A DNA stretch of 13,035 bases from Geopsychrobacter sp. (GTDB lineage: Bacteria; Desulfobacterota; Desulfuromonadia; Desulfuromonadales; Geopsychrobacteraceae), in contig JAUXIR010000013.1 of the NCBI GenBank assembly GCA_030620915.1, forward strand, positions 1 to 13,035, given 5' to 3'. This document shows positions 1 through 6,880 of this stretch, in pieces; within the stretch, counting starts at the first letter, position 1, and each line of letters opens with the position of its first letter. The translations under genes and the position numbers were made by a program. Under the pieces are notes generated by a model that saw only the letters and a program-made list of their open reading frames with translations, was not told the origin of the DNA and did not search any database.

Positions 1-80
1 TGAATTATTCACTTTCGGAGGGCGTTTCAATGCCCAGCGAGTTTAACAGTTTGCGGACAAAAAGTCCGACAGACTGCTAG
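1..80 (+). mobile_element. Right end of an insertion sequence (rest lies left of the window)
   Basis: Bases 2-46 read as the last 14 codons of a protein followed by TAA. A terminal-repeat-like sequence follows, AGTCCGACAGACTGCTAG at 63-80. Just inside it is a small hairpin, CGGAC (54-58), loop AAAAA, GTCCG (64-68). The 18-base end matches 16 of 18 positions of the right end of the MITE-like element at 3280-3444, which is the main reason for calling it a transposon terminus. The IS family cannot be assigned from this fragment, and the opposite end is not in the window. Confidence 0.55.
2..46 (+). pseudogene. C-terminal tail of a probable transposase (partial, cut by the window edge)
   Basis: The frame starting at base 2 reads ELFTFGGRFNAQRV and then stops at 44-46. 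The tail ends about 17 bases before the terminal-repeat sequence, which is where a transposase C terminus normally lies in an IS. Only 14 residues are visible, so whether the full gene to the left is intact is unknown. The family call rests on position and on the adjacent terminal repeat, not on catalytic motifs. Confidence 0.4.
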
Positions 81-318
81 ACTTATCAGGAATGAAAAGT
101 AAATATCCCCCAAACTTCCGGGGAGATAGTCATCAAAAACCATCCCTCCTTTGCGAAGAGCTATCCTGAGCCATTGCATATCACCGAACCCAGCTTTTCT
201 ATCCGCTATAATCTATTAGCATGAGATTCCCCCAGATTCATAGCCATCAGAGGAATTTCAAGGCTAGCAAAACAAGGGGCATCCCGCATCTGCTAAATCC
301 GATAGCATGCCCATTTTC

Positions 319-2070
319 TTATTCCCCCTTTTGCTTGCGTCGCCATCTGGCAGCCTTCTGCTGCAGAGACTCCAGTAGGTACTCAAGAACAACACGCAGA
401 ATGCCGAGCAATCTGAAATTCAGCCGTTGCCGTGGCCAGAACAGCTCCCGTTTATCGCAGACGGTCGAGACACTGTACTCGTGGATTTCTCCCCTCAGCT
501 CGGCGAATGCGATCTGCTGGTGCCGGTCGACCCCCCGCAGACGATCCTCGAGCGCCCGGGCCCGAATGATCCGACTGGCGACCTCCTGGCCATGAGCGGG
601 GCTGATCCGCCGATACTGCAGTTTTAATCCGTTCAGGATTTCGGCCGCCGCATAGGTTACCTCGACCAGTTCTTCACGGCTCATCCAGATGGTTTCATAG
701 TTAAGAATCTGTGTCCAGGAAGGCTGCAGCAGCAGTTGGCGGTGTTCCTCCAAACTGTGGGCCAGCAGCCGGTAACCGTAGCGTTCCGGGTCTTCAAAAA
801 TGTTGCTGCCCGGATCAAGAAAGGGACCCCTTGGCGAGATAAAGCAGGAGAGCCTCCGGTCGGAATTTTTGAACAGGAATTCGCAATAGTCGATGGTTGC
901 CAGTACCGATGCCCTGGTCTGTCCCGACAGGCCGATCATGAAAAAGAGATCCAGACGATGACAGCGGAGCGAAAGTGCCTGCTGAATGACTGCTTCTAAC
1001 TCCTCGTTGGTGTAAAAAACCCGTTCGTCCTGAATCCGGCGGAGCGCTTCATCGTGCGTTTCCGGCGACAGCTCCAGGCTCCAGTTTTTTACCGCACGGT
1101 CGATCGCCTGCAGGTAACCGCTCGGCGGCATGCCGAAGACCTCAAAGATGATCTCATTCTTAAGCGCGAGCCGTTCTAACCCTTCCAGCACCTGTCGGAC
1201 GTAATCCGGCCCGACCTCCTGCAGATCCCCGACCAGAAAGATCGGACCACGGGAGGTGCGACCGATTTCGGCGATATTCTTCACCAGGTTCTGTGGACTG
1301 CGAAAGGCTGGCACCCGACGGCCGCAGAGTTGCTTGCTGGCCTTACGGGAACTGCCGCAGGTTACGCACTGATGGGCACAGCCTTTCACATTGAAAATCG
1401 CGGTGATCGGATTCTGCCACCAGCCGTTAAACGGCAGAACGCTCTGCAGATCACGGTACCGCAGCACCATCTTGATCATCTGCTGCGGCTGCAGATCAAC
1501 ATAGTCAAGACTCTGCGGCACGAAACTCAAGTCATTGGCCCTTACCACTCCCTCAGACTTCCAGGTCAGGTTGGGTACAGATTCCAGCGACCGCCCCTCA
1601 CGCAAGCAGACCAGCAGCTGGTGCAGCGGCGGCTCAACCGAATCGCCGCGCAGCACGTAATCAACCTGCGGGTATTCGATCAGCTCCCGGTGGTAATAAC
1701 TGGCCGACAGCCCACCGAAGATCACCGGCACCTGCGGATCGATCTGCTTGATCAATTTTGCCACCTCCAGCGAGCCATGGGCATGAGGCAGCCAGTGCAG
1801 ATCGATGCCATAGGCTTTCGGCTTGAGTTTGGCGAGAAAGGCGGGCACATCAAAGCGACGATCGTTCATCATCCGCAACGCCAGGTTGACGACCCGCACC
1901 TTGAAGCCGCGCGCCTCAAGGTAGTTGGTCATGGTCAAAAAGCCCAGCGGGTACATCTCGAAAATCGGTGAAGAGGGAATCAGATCGCTGATCGGACCAT
2001 ACATGATGGTCTTCTGGCGGAAATCGTAGACACTCGGAGGATGGAGCAACACAAGATCAGGTTGCGACAT
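319..2070 (-). CDS. B12-binding domain radical SAM protein (function unknown)
   Basis: 583 residues from the chosen start. An N-terminal cobalamin-binding-type Rossmann region spans about residues 5-155 (PPSVYDF near 11-17, FGGLSASYYH at 118-127, YVLRGDSVEPPL at 138-149). A radical SAM TIM barrel follows, with the cluster motif C231-x3-C235-x2-C238 inside KGCAHQCVTCGS. The C-terminal 130 residues are helical, ending in a basic tail. Such proteins bind a [4Fe-4S] cluster and SAM and often methylate unreactive carbons using cobalamin; the substrate here is unknown. It resembles the Ta0216-like B12/radical SAM group, an assignment made from memory of the family. The frame extends to a TTG at 2094, but the ATG at 2070 is preceded by TGAGG at 2076-2080 with a 5-base gap, so 2070 is preferred. 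It lies 130 bases downstream of the TAXI gene in the same direction, so co-transcription is possible but not shown. Confidence 0.85.
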   Translation of the reverse strand: MSQPDLVLLHPPSVYDFRQKTIMYGPISDLIPSSPIFEMYPLGFLTMTNYLEARGFKVRVVNLALRMMNDRRFDVPAFLAKLKPKAYGIDLHWLPHAHGSLEVAKLIKQIDPQVPVIFGGLSASYYHRELIEYPQVDYVLRGDSVEPPLHQLLVCLREGRSLESVPNLTWKSEGVVRANDLSFVPQSLDYVDLQPQQMIKMVLRYRDLQSVLPFNGWWQNPITAIFNVKGCAHQCVTCGSSRKASKQLCGRRVPAFRSPQNLVKNIAEIGRTSRGPIFLVGDLQEVGPDYVRQVLEGLERLALKNEIIFEVFGMPPSGYLQAIDRAVKNWSLELSPETHDEALRRIQDERVFYTNEELEAVIQQALSLRCHRLDLFFMIGLSGQTRASVLATIDYCEFLFKNSDRRLSCFISPRGPFLDPGSNIFEDPERYGYRLLAHSLEEHRQLLLQPSWTQILNYETIWMSREELVEVTYAAAEILNGLKLQYRRISPAHGQEVASRIIRARALEDRLRGVDRHQQIAFAELRGEIHEYSVSTVCDKRELFWPRQRLNFRLLGILRVVLEYLLESLQQKAARWRRKQKGE

Positions 2071-2200
2071 AGCGACCTCATCGCTGAGTGGCAAACATTG
2101 TCTTAGCCAACAACTGTATTAAGCATAGCAGCTGGGGGTAGGAAAAGGGGATGTCGCGTTTATTGCCATTTCCGCCGAGGGCAAGGGTCCAGTTCAGGGC

Positions 2201-3196
2201 TCAGTCCACGGAGCTGCGTGCGGGGAACCATGCCTCCCGTAAGAACCTGACTGCTCCGGGATGAAGTGGGATCTTTATCCCTCTGAGGCCTTTTTTTACA
2301 TCCAGATCCCAGGCGGCCGGCAGCGCAAAACGCATCCGTTCCAAACCCTGATCGCTGAAAAGAAGCTTCAGGGAGCGGTAGACAAGCTGCTCGTCAAGCC
2401 CCCGCTGTGCAACCCACAGGATCGAGTTCTGAAAGGTGAATATGTCGAGCTCTTGCCCTTGGTAGGTGTCACGCGGGATGCGCGCGAGGGAGTAACTCGG
2501 GTAACTGAGAAAGAATCCACTGCTGACCGCCACTTCGGTCAAATCGAGCAGGCGGACGGGAAATGTGCGGCTGGTCTCCTGGAGGGCCTCGTTGGGGAAA
2601 CCGGCCAATAACCATACCGCCTCTACCCCCCATTGGCTCAGTTCGGCCAAGCCCATGGTCACCCCTGCGTAGATGGGCGTAATCTCCTCCCATATACCCA
2701 TGCCGCGGAAAAAGCGTTCGGCCGCAAGCGCCGAACCAGAACCGTGATTGCCGATCGCTATGCGGGATTTTCTCAGATCGTAGGGGGTTCGGATCGGGCT
2801 GCTGCGGGGAACCACCAATTGAGCAGCGGAACCGAAAAGCCGCACCAGGGCCACAACGTTCTTGGTTGCGGGTTGATTCTTGGGGAGTTCTCCCTGTTGC
2901 CCCAGTTGGGCAGCTTCAGCACTCACCAGGGCCATGGCCATCTTGCCCCGCTCCACCTGGATGAGATTTTGGACAGACCCCGACGACGGCTCGACAGCGA
3001 CTCGGACCTCCCGCATCTCCCGATTGAGCAACGCCCCCAGTTCGACAGAGAAATTCTGAAAAGTGCTGCCTGGTGGGCCACCACCGAACAGCAACAGGGG
3101 CCTGCGCTCTTCGCAACCACCCAGGAGGCACAACAGCAGCAGGCCCAAAAGTCCGCCACTGCCTGGGATTGCGCCTATGGAAAGCCATTTCATCAT
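2201..3196 (-). CDS. TAXI-family TRAP transporter solute-binding lipoprotein (orphan)
   Basis: 331 residues. A hydrophobic N-terminal signal (about 14-25) leads to a lipobox L25-G-G-C28, so the mature protein should be lipid-anchored at C28. The fold matches TAXI-type TRAP substrate-binding proteins: FGGGPPGSTFQ at 37-47 (family pattern GG..G..Y/F), then SSGSVQNLIQVERGKMAMALVS, RIAIGNHGSGS and a late YPSYSLARIP segment. TRAP transporters use such proteins to deliver organic acids to DctQM-type membrane subunits; no membrane subunit is encoded in this window, so the ligand and partner are unknown. The two ATGs in tandem at 3191-3196 have no strong Shine-Dalgarno sequence. A possible promoter lies at 3240-3269. 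The only close neighbour on the same strand is the B12-radical SAM gene downstream. Confidence 0.85.
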   Translation of the reverse strand: MMKWLSIGAIPGSGGLLGLLLLCLLGGCEERRPLLLFGGGPPGSTFQNFSVELGALLNREMREVRVAVEPSSGSVQNLIQVERGKMAMALVSAEAAQLGQQGELPKNQPATKNVVALVRLFGSAAQLVVPRSSPIRTPYDLRKSRIAIGNHGSGSALAAERFFRGMGIWEEITPIYAGVTMGLAELSQWGVEAVWLLAGFPNEALQETSRTFPVRLLDLTEVAVSSGFFLSYPSYSLARIPRDTYQGQELDIFTFQNSILWVAQRGLDEQLVYRSLKLLFSDQGLERMRFALPAAWDLDVKKGLRGIKIPLHPGAVRFLREAWFPARSSVD

Positions 3197-3239
3197 CGAA
3201 ATCAGTCTTTAGTGCCTGCGCGGTTCATCCTGTCTGCCA

Positions 3240-3269
3240 AATTTAAGGCCTGCGGCGGAGCGTCAACAA
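3240..3269 (-). promoter_or_regulatory. Candidate sigma-70-type promoter for the TAXI gene
   Basis: On the minus strand TTGTTG (3269-3264) and TAAATT (3245-3240) are separated by 18 bases; an overlapping alternative -35 is TTGACG with a 15-base spacer. Transcription would start near 3233, giving a leader of about 37 bases. The MITE-like element begins only 11 bases upstream of the -35 box. Pattern match only. Confidence 0.35.
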
Positions 3270-3279
3270 AAGGTCCACC

Positions 3280-3444
3280 AGGAGGCTGTCAGACTATCCA
3301 TGAACCAACTGCAAATAAGGCTGTCTGGCCCATATTTCAGCTCCTTTTCGGCCCATAGCTATGGCTATGAGCTCTCAAACGACCCAAAATCTGGTCTCAC
3401 ACTTCCAAATTTTCGTTATGGTCCGAATAGTCCGACAGCCTCCT
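3280..3444. mobile_element. 165-bp MITE-like element with 18-bp terminal inverted repeats
   Basis: AGGAGGCTGTCAGACTAT at 3280-3297 is the reverse complement of ATAGTCCGACAGCCTCCT at 3427-3444 at 17 of 18 positions. The interior codes for nothing convincing and includes a short palindrome, CATAGCTATG, near 3355. The right end extended by two bases (3429-3446) matches the IS end at 63-80 at 16 of 18 positions, suggesting that an IS of that type moves it in trans. No clear target-site duplication is seen. It lies between the divergent TAXI and mobAB genes. Confidence 0.65.
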
Positions 3445-3613
3445 AGGAGTTAGTATAGCCCAACAGCGAAATCCCGGCCAGCGCCGCTGAGACGCAGAGC
3501 CCCGCAAACAAAGCGGGGGACGGGTCGAGATCGGTTGTTCTAAGGGACTCGAGCCGAGCCCCCCCACTCGTACAGCCCGGTGTTGTCGGCCTCATTTTTC
3601 ACGGCTGATCTGC
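3445..3613. other. Non-coding stretch with a GC hairpin and a repeat-like scrap
   Basis: This is the remainder of the 454-base gene-free region 3197-3650 between the MITE-like element and the mobAB promoter. It contains a perfect 6-bp hairpin CCCCGC (3500-3505), loop AAACAAA, GCGGGG (3513-3518). Neither strand has a following T-run, so it is not a standard terminator. Just before it, GCTGAGACGCAGAG (3486-3499) resembles ACTGAGACACAGAG at 4760-4773, hinting at decayed pieces of the same dispersed repeat family as at 4793-4941. No open frame here looks coding. Confidence 0.4.
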
Positions 3614-3643
3614 TTGACAAACATATATCATTTTTCATATTAT
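3614..3643 (+). promoter_or_regulatory. Promoter of mobAB
   Basis: A consensus -35 TTGACA (3614-3619) is followed after 18 bases by a -10 TATTAT (3638-3643) in an AT-rich stretch that stands out from the surrounding GC-rich DNA. The expected transcription start falls at about 3649-3651, on the ATG of mobAB, so the transcript may be leaderless. No purine-rich ribosome-binding site precedes the ATG, which fits. Confidence 0.65.
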
Positions 3644-3645
3644 CT

Positions 3646-3670
3646 TCGTTATGCAAAATCCGCATAACGA
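3646..3670. promoter_or_regulatory. Palindromic operator over the mobAB start (candidate ModE site)
   Basis: TCGTTATGC (3646-3654), 7-base spacer, GCATAACGA (3662-3670) is a perfect inverted repeat with 9-bp arms. It covers the predicted transcription start and the first seven codons of mobAB. Known ModE operators contain CGTTAT/ATAACG-type half-sites, and a modE gene lies 1.3 kb downstream, so ModE is the obvious candidate; a bound protein here would repress. Identity as a ModE site is inference, while the palindrome itself is seen directly. Confidence 0.6.
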
Positions 3671-4748
3671 TAATTCCAAAACCGCGATTGATGTCACCGG
3701 CGTCATCTTAGCCGGCGGCAAGAGCAGGCGCATGGGGAGCGACAAGGCCGGCATGACCATCGACGGCCAGTCGTTGTTCGAGCGGGTCTCCCAAGCCCTT
3801 GGCCAGGTCTGCGCACAACGGCAGATCGCTGGCGAGCGGCCCGATCTCGCGACGCAAGAGCTGCCGGCCTTCGCCGACAGCTTTCCCGGTTCATCCCTCG
3901 GCGGCCTGCACAATGCGCTGGTAAACAGCCAGACAGAATGGGTGCTGGTGCTGCCCTGTGACCTCGCCTATCCATCAGCGCAACTGCTGCAGTGCCTGCT
4001 GGCCCGACGCGAGGGCGTGCAGGCGGTGATCCCCCGCACCCGCCATGGGGCCGAACCCCTGATCGGCTGTTACCGCCGCGACATCCTGCCGCTGGTTGAA
4101 GAACAGATCGAGCTGAATAATCTGCGCATGACCGATCTGATCGATCGTCTGCAGCTGCGCTATCTGGACGAGCAGGATCTCCCCACCGGCTGGCGACGCG
4201 CGCTGACCAACCTGAACCGTCCGCAGGATCTCGAGCGGCTCCTGTCGCCCCCCCCGGTTGTGACCCTGGTCGCGCGCAGCGGCACCGGCAAGACCACCCT
4301 GCTGGTCAAACTGATCGCCGAGATGACCGCGCGCGGCTGGACGGTCGGCGCGCTCAAGCATGACGCGCACAAATTCGAGATCGACCACGAGGGCAAGGAC
4401 AGCTGGAAGATGGCTGCGGCCGGAGCAGCCGTCACCGCGATCAGCTCACCGGCGAAAACCGCGATCATCCAGCGTCATGAACTCGAGCCCCAATTTGAGC
4501 AACTGCTGACAGCCTTCGTCGGTAAGGTCGACATCCTGCTGACCGATGGCTTTAAACGCAGCAGCCTGCCCAAAATAGAGGCACATCGCCGAGAGCTGAA
4601 TCAACCACTGCTCTGTCGCGGCGAATATGATGATCCGAGCCTGGTGGCGGTGGCCAGCAACGCCGTGCTGCAACTGGATGTGCCCTGTTTCGACCTGAAC
4701 GATGCCGCGAGTCTGACCGATTTCATCGAGGAACGGTTCTTGAAATGA
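3651..4748 (+). CDS. mobAB: MobA-MobB fusion: molybdenum cofactor guanylyltransferase with GTP-binding adaptor
   Basis: 365 residues, two domains. Residues 16-198 are MobA: LAGGKSRRMGSDKA at 20-33 is the nucleotide-binding signature, PCDLAYPS at 102-109 holds the metal-binding Asp, and NLNRPQDLERL at 187-197 is the usual C-terminal motif. MobA transfers GMP from GTP to Mo-molybdopterin, giving the guanine dinucleotide cofactor used by the DMSO-reductase superfamily. Residues 203-365 are MobB: Walker A ARSGTGKTT at 208-216 (Ala at the first position, as I recall for E. coli MobB), LKHDAHKFEIDHEGKDS at 235-251, and TDGFKRSSLPKIE at 298-310. MobB binds GTP and assists MobA. No in-frame ATG, GTG or TTG lies between 3651 and the MobA motif, so the ATG stands although it has no ribosome-binding site. 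Fused MobA-MobB proteins are known. A palindrome over the start suggests repression. Confidence 0.92.
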   Translation: MQNPHNDNSKTAIDVTGVILAGGKSRRMGSDKAGMTIDGQSLFERVSQALGQVCAQRQIAGERPDLATQELPAFADSFPGSSLGGLHNALVNSQTEWVLVLPCDLAYPSAQLLQCLLARREGVQAVIPRTRHGAEPLIGCYRRDILPLVEEQIELNNLRMTDLIDRLQLRYLDEQDLPTGWRRALTNLNRPQDLERLLSPPPVVTLVARSGTGKTTLLVKLIAEMTARGWTVGALKHDAHKFEIDHEGKDSWKMAAAGAAVTAISSPAKTAIIQRHELEPQFEQLLTAFVGKVDILLTDGFKRSSLPKIEAHRRELNQPLLCRGEYDDPSLVAVASNAVLQLDVPCFDLNDAASLTDFIEERFLK

Positions 4749-4792
4749 AAGGCTGTGCCACTGAGACACAGAGTTAGGCAAGAGCGAAAGTG

Positions 4793-4941
4793 GCCACCAA
4801 GACACCAAGGCCACCAAGAAAAGCATCTTAACGGAGAGGCGCTGAGAACTCGGTTTTGTTTTTAAACCAAAAAAAAGGTTATGGATTGTCTCTGCGCTAA
4901 GAAGCCTTCGACCCCCTTGGTGTACTTGGTGCCTTGGTGGC
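4793..4941. repeat. Dispersed inverted-repeat element, copy 1 (CACCAAG family)
   Basis: The 149-bp element begins with three CACCAAG units from GCCACCAAG (4793-4801) and ends with three CTTGGTG units up to CTTGGTGGC (4933-4941); outer arms pair perfectly over 9 bases. Nested inside are CTTAACGGAGAGGCGC and, opposite, TCTCTGCGCTAAG, then a GGTTTTG...AAACCAAA core. The whole can fold into one long interrupted hairpin. Copy 2 at 8421-8609 has the same order and orientation. Repeats of this look occur widely in Deltaproteobacteria (recalled, not searched). It sits 45 bases before modE, and the preceding 4759-4774 resembles another fragment of the family. Confidence 0.75.
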
Positions 4942-4986
4942 AAAAAAAATTCTTCAAATCTGACGATTAGGGATGTATCCGAATTT

Positions 4987-5328
4987 ATGAAATCGATCCG
5001 CGTACGCACCAAGGTCTGGCTCGAAGTCGATGGCGAGCCGCTGATCGGTGATGGCCGTGAGCGCCTGCTGCTGGCGATTGAGCGGGGCGGGTCTCTCAAT
5101 GCGGCGGCCGGTGAACTCGGCATCTCCTACCGCAAGGCCTGGTCGCAGCTGCAGCAGATGGAGAAACATGCGCCCTTTGCCCTGGTCGAACGCTCCAAGG
5201 GGGGTAAGGGCGGCGGGTCGACCCACCTGACGGCCGAGGCGAAAGAGTTGCTGGAACGTTTCGCGCGACTGAAAATGGGGCTGAATGAAATGATCGACGA
5301 GAAATTCGCCGCCGAGGAGCAGGGATGA
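4987..5328 (+). CDS. modE: ModE-type molybdate-responsive regulator, DNA-binding domain only
   Basis: 113 residues, matching the LysR-like winged helix of ModE. The helix-turn-helix is GSLNAAAGELGISYRKAWSQL-like at 35-55, followed by the wing with RSKGGKGGGSTHLT at 69-82. Full-length E. coli ModE (about 260 residues) carries two C-terminal Mop/TOBE domains that bind molybdate; these are absent here, so the metal signal must come another way, or the protein senses something else. Short ModE forms are common in anaerobes. The start is ATG 4987; AGGGA at 4969-4973 is rather far (13 bases) for a ribosome-binding site. Its stop overlaps the modA start (ATGA at 5325-5328), so it heads the modABC operon. 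It could regulate modABC and mobAB. Confidence 0.85.
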   Translation: MKSIRVRTKVWLEVDGEPLIGDGRERLLLAIERGGSLNAAAGELGISYRKAWSQLQQMEKHAPFALVERSKGGKGGGSTHLTAEAKELLERFARLKMGLNEMIDEKFAAEEQG

Positions 5329-6092
5329 GGATCATCCGCCTGTGTCTGATCATGCTACTGCTACCGGCGCTGGTTCAAGCGGCCGAGCTGTCGATCTTCG
5401 CCGCCTCATCGTTGACCGAGGTGCTGGGCGAAGCCGCGCAGGCCTATCAGGCCCGCCACCCTGACGATAAAATCCTGCTCTATTTTGCCGGCAGCCAGGC
5501 CCTGGCGACCCAGATCGAGCAAGGCGCGCCGGCCGACCTGTTTATTGCCGCCAATACGGCCGCGATGGCGAGGTTGCGCAAAACCGGCCTGGTCGAAGAG
5601 CCACAGCTCTTGTTGAGTAATCGGCTGGTCCTCGCCGTGCTGCCCGAGCTGAGATCGCAACTCTCTTCGATCAAGGATCTTGCCCGCCCCAACCTGCTGT
5701 TGGCGGTCGGCAACAGCCAGGTTCCGGTCGGCAGCTACACCCGCCTGCTGTTCGCCAGACTGGCGCAAGACCCCGATTACGGCGTCACGCTGGTCGAAAA
5801 GATCGAGATGAATATCGTCAGTCAAGAGAACCGGGTCAAGGCGATCATCGCCAAGCTGCTGCTCGGCGAAGTCGATGCCGGCATCGTCTACCTAAGCGAC
5901 CTCGCCGCCGACAACACCCGGCAGCTGATTGCGATCGACCTGCCGGCCCAGCACAACCCCCTCGCCAGCTATCCTCTGGCCAGGGTCACCGAGAGTCGGG
6001 CCGAGACCGATGAGCTGATCGCCTTTCTCTCCAGCAGCGCGGCGCAACAGATATTTGCCCGCCACGGGTTTCTGGACGGGGGTGCCGAGTGA
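5325..6092 (+). CDS. modA: Molybdate ABC transporter periplasmic binding protein
   Basis: 255 residues with a Sec signal peptide (basic start, hydrophobic 5-17, likely cleavage after VQA at 17-19). The mature part matches ModA: FAASSL at 25-30 and AGSQALATQIEQGAPADLF at 55-73 carry the two oxyanion-contacting serines (S28/S29 and S57). VPVGSYTR lies at 133-140, and NIVSQENRVKAII followed by DAGIVY (184-189) supplies the late ligand tyrosine. It captures molybdate, and usually tungstate too, for ModBC. The start codon overlaps the modE stop by 4 bases, and GAGGAG lies about 7 bases upstream inside modE, indicating translational coupling. The soluble ModA form (no lipobox) is unremarkable. Confidence 0.95.
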   Translation: MRIIRLCLIMLLLPALVQAAELSIFAASSLTEVLGEAAQAYQARHPDDKILLYFAGSQALATQIEQGAPADLFIAANTAAMARLRKTGLVEEPQLLLSNRLVLAVLPELRSQLSSIKDLARPNLLLAVGNSQVPVGSYTRLLFARLAQDPDYGVTLVEKIEMNIVSQENRVKAIIAKLLLGEVDAGIVYLSDLAADNTRQLIAIDLPAQHNPLASYPLARVTESRAETDELIAFLSSSAAQQIFARHGFLDGGAE

Positions 6093-6880
6093 ACCGACCG
6101 CGCCCCTTCACCCTGCTGCTGGCGACCGCCGGACTGCTGCTGGCACTGCTGATCCTGCTGCCGATCATCGCCCTGCTGCTGGCCAGCAGCCCGGCCGATC
6201 TGCTGCAGTTGGTGCTGCGCAGCGAAGTGCAGCAGGCACTCTGGATCACCCTGCTCTCTTCGTTGCTGGCGCTGCCACCCATCCTGCTGCTCGGCCTACC
6301 GGCCGCCTACGGACTGTCACGGGTTAATGGCAGACGAAGACGCATGCTCGAAACCCTGCTGGAGCTGCCGATGGTGATGCCTCCCATCGTCGCCGGTCTG
6401 GCGCTGCTCCTCGCCTTCGGCCGCCGTGGCCTGCTCGGCAGCCTGCTGGCCGACATCGGCCTGCGCATCCCCTTTACCCTGCTGGCGGTGGTGATCGCCA
6501 TCCTGTTCGTGGTGACCCCCTATTTCGTGCGACGCTGCACCCTGCTCTTCGATGCTGTCGATTCCAGGCTCGAAGATGCGGCGCTGCTGCTCGGCGCCTC
6601 ACCCTTTCAAACCTTTATCCGGGTCGCCCTGCCTCTGGTGCGGCGTGGCCTGGCTGCCGAAGCGGTCATGGCCCTGGCCCAGGGGATCGGCCTGTTCGGC
6701 ACCATTATTCTCTTTGCCGGCAACCTGCCTGGCCGCACCCAGACCCTGGCGCTGGCGATCTATACCGCCTTCGAGTCAGATCCGCAGCAGGCCTTCGGCC
6801 TAGGCGCGCTGCTGTTATTAATCTCATTCCTGCTGCTGACGACGGTCAAATGGCTTGCCCCAGGGGAGTCGCTGCAATGA
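6089..6880 (+). CDS. modB: Molybdate ABC transporter permease
   Basis: 263 residues, very hydrophobic, with about five to six membrane spans (roughly 9-32, 48-74, 93-110, 128-147, 190-213, 234-251). The cytoplasmic EAA loop that docks on ModC is present at 162-183 (EDAALLLGASPFQTF then IRVALPL). Two copies with two ModC subunits form the channel. The start is GTG at 6089, overlapping the modA stop by 4 bases (GTGA). The segment after the EAA loop reads AQGIGLFGTIILFAGN, whereas typical ModB proteins have an E before FG (recalled, minor difference). Confidence 0.95.
   Translation: MNRPRPFTLLLATAGLLLALLILLPIIALLLASSPADLLQLVLRSEVQQALWITLLSSLLALPPILLLGLPAAYGLSRVNGRRRRMLETLLELPMVMPPIVAGLALLLAFGRRGLLGSLLADIGLRIPFTLLAVVIAILFVVTPYFVRRCTLLFDAVDSRLEDAALLLGASPFQTFIRVALPLVRRGLAAEAVMALAQGIGLFGTIILFAGNLPGRTQTLALAIYTAFESDPQQAFGLGALLLLISFLLLTTVKWLAPGESLQ

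Noticed and set aside
201..220. TATAAT at 207-212 as a rightward promoter
   Set aside because: No -35 box at a usable distance and no rightward gene downstream; the only plus-strand open frames there are antisense to the B12-radical SAM gene.
277..312. GGGCAT/ATGCCC inverted repeat as a terminator for the B12-radical SAM gene
   Set aside because: Only a 6-bp stem with a 24-base loop, and the following leftward sequence lacks a proper T-run.
1330..1971. 213-residue plus-strand open frame
   Set aside because: It lies fully opposite the B12-radical SAM gene, whose motifs are clear, and its protein has no recognisable features.
2071..2094. Eight-residue N-terminal extension of the B12-radical SAM protein from TTG 2094
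   Set aside because: A good ribosome-binding site is placed for ATG 2070, not for the TTG.
4793..4941. CACCAAG units as a CRISPR array
   Set aside because: Only three short imperfect units per arm, mirrored as inverted repeats, without regular spacers or cas genes.
4446..5123. 225-residue minus-strand open frame across the mobAB-modE gap
   Set aside because: It crosses the inverted repeat and is antisense to two clearly coding regions; no family features.
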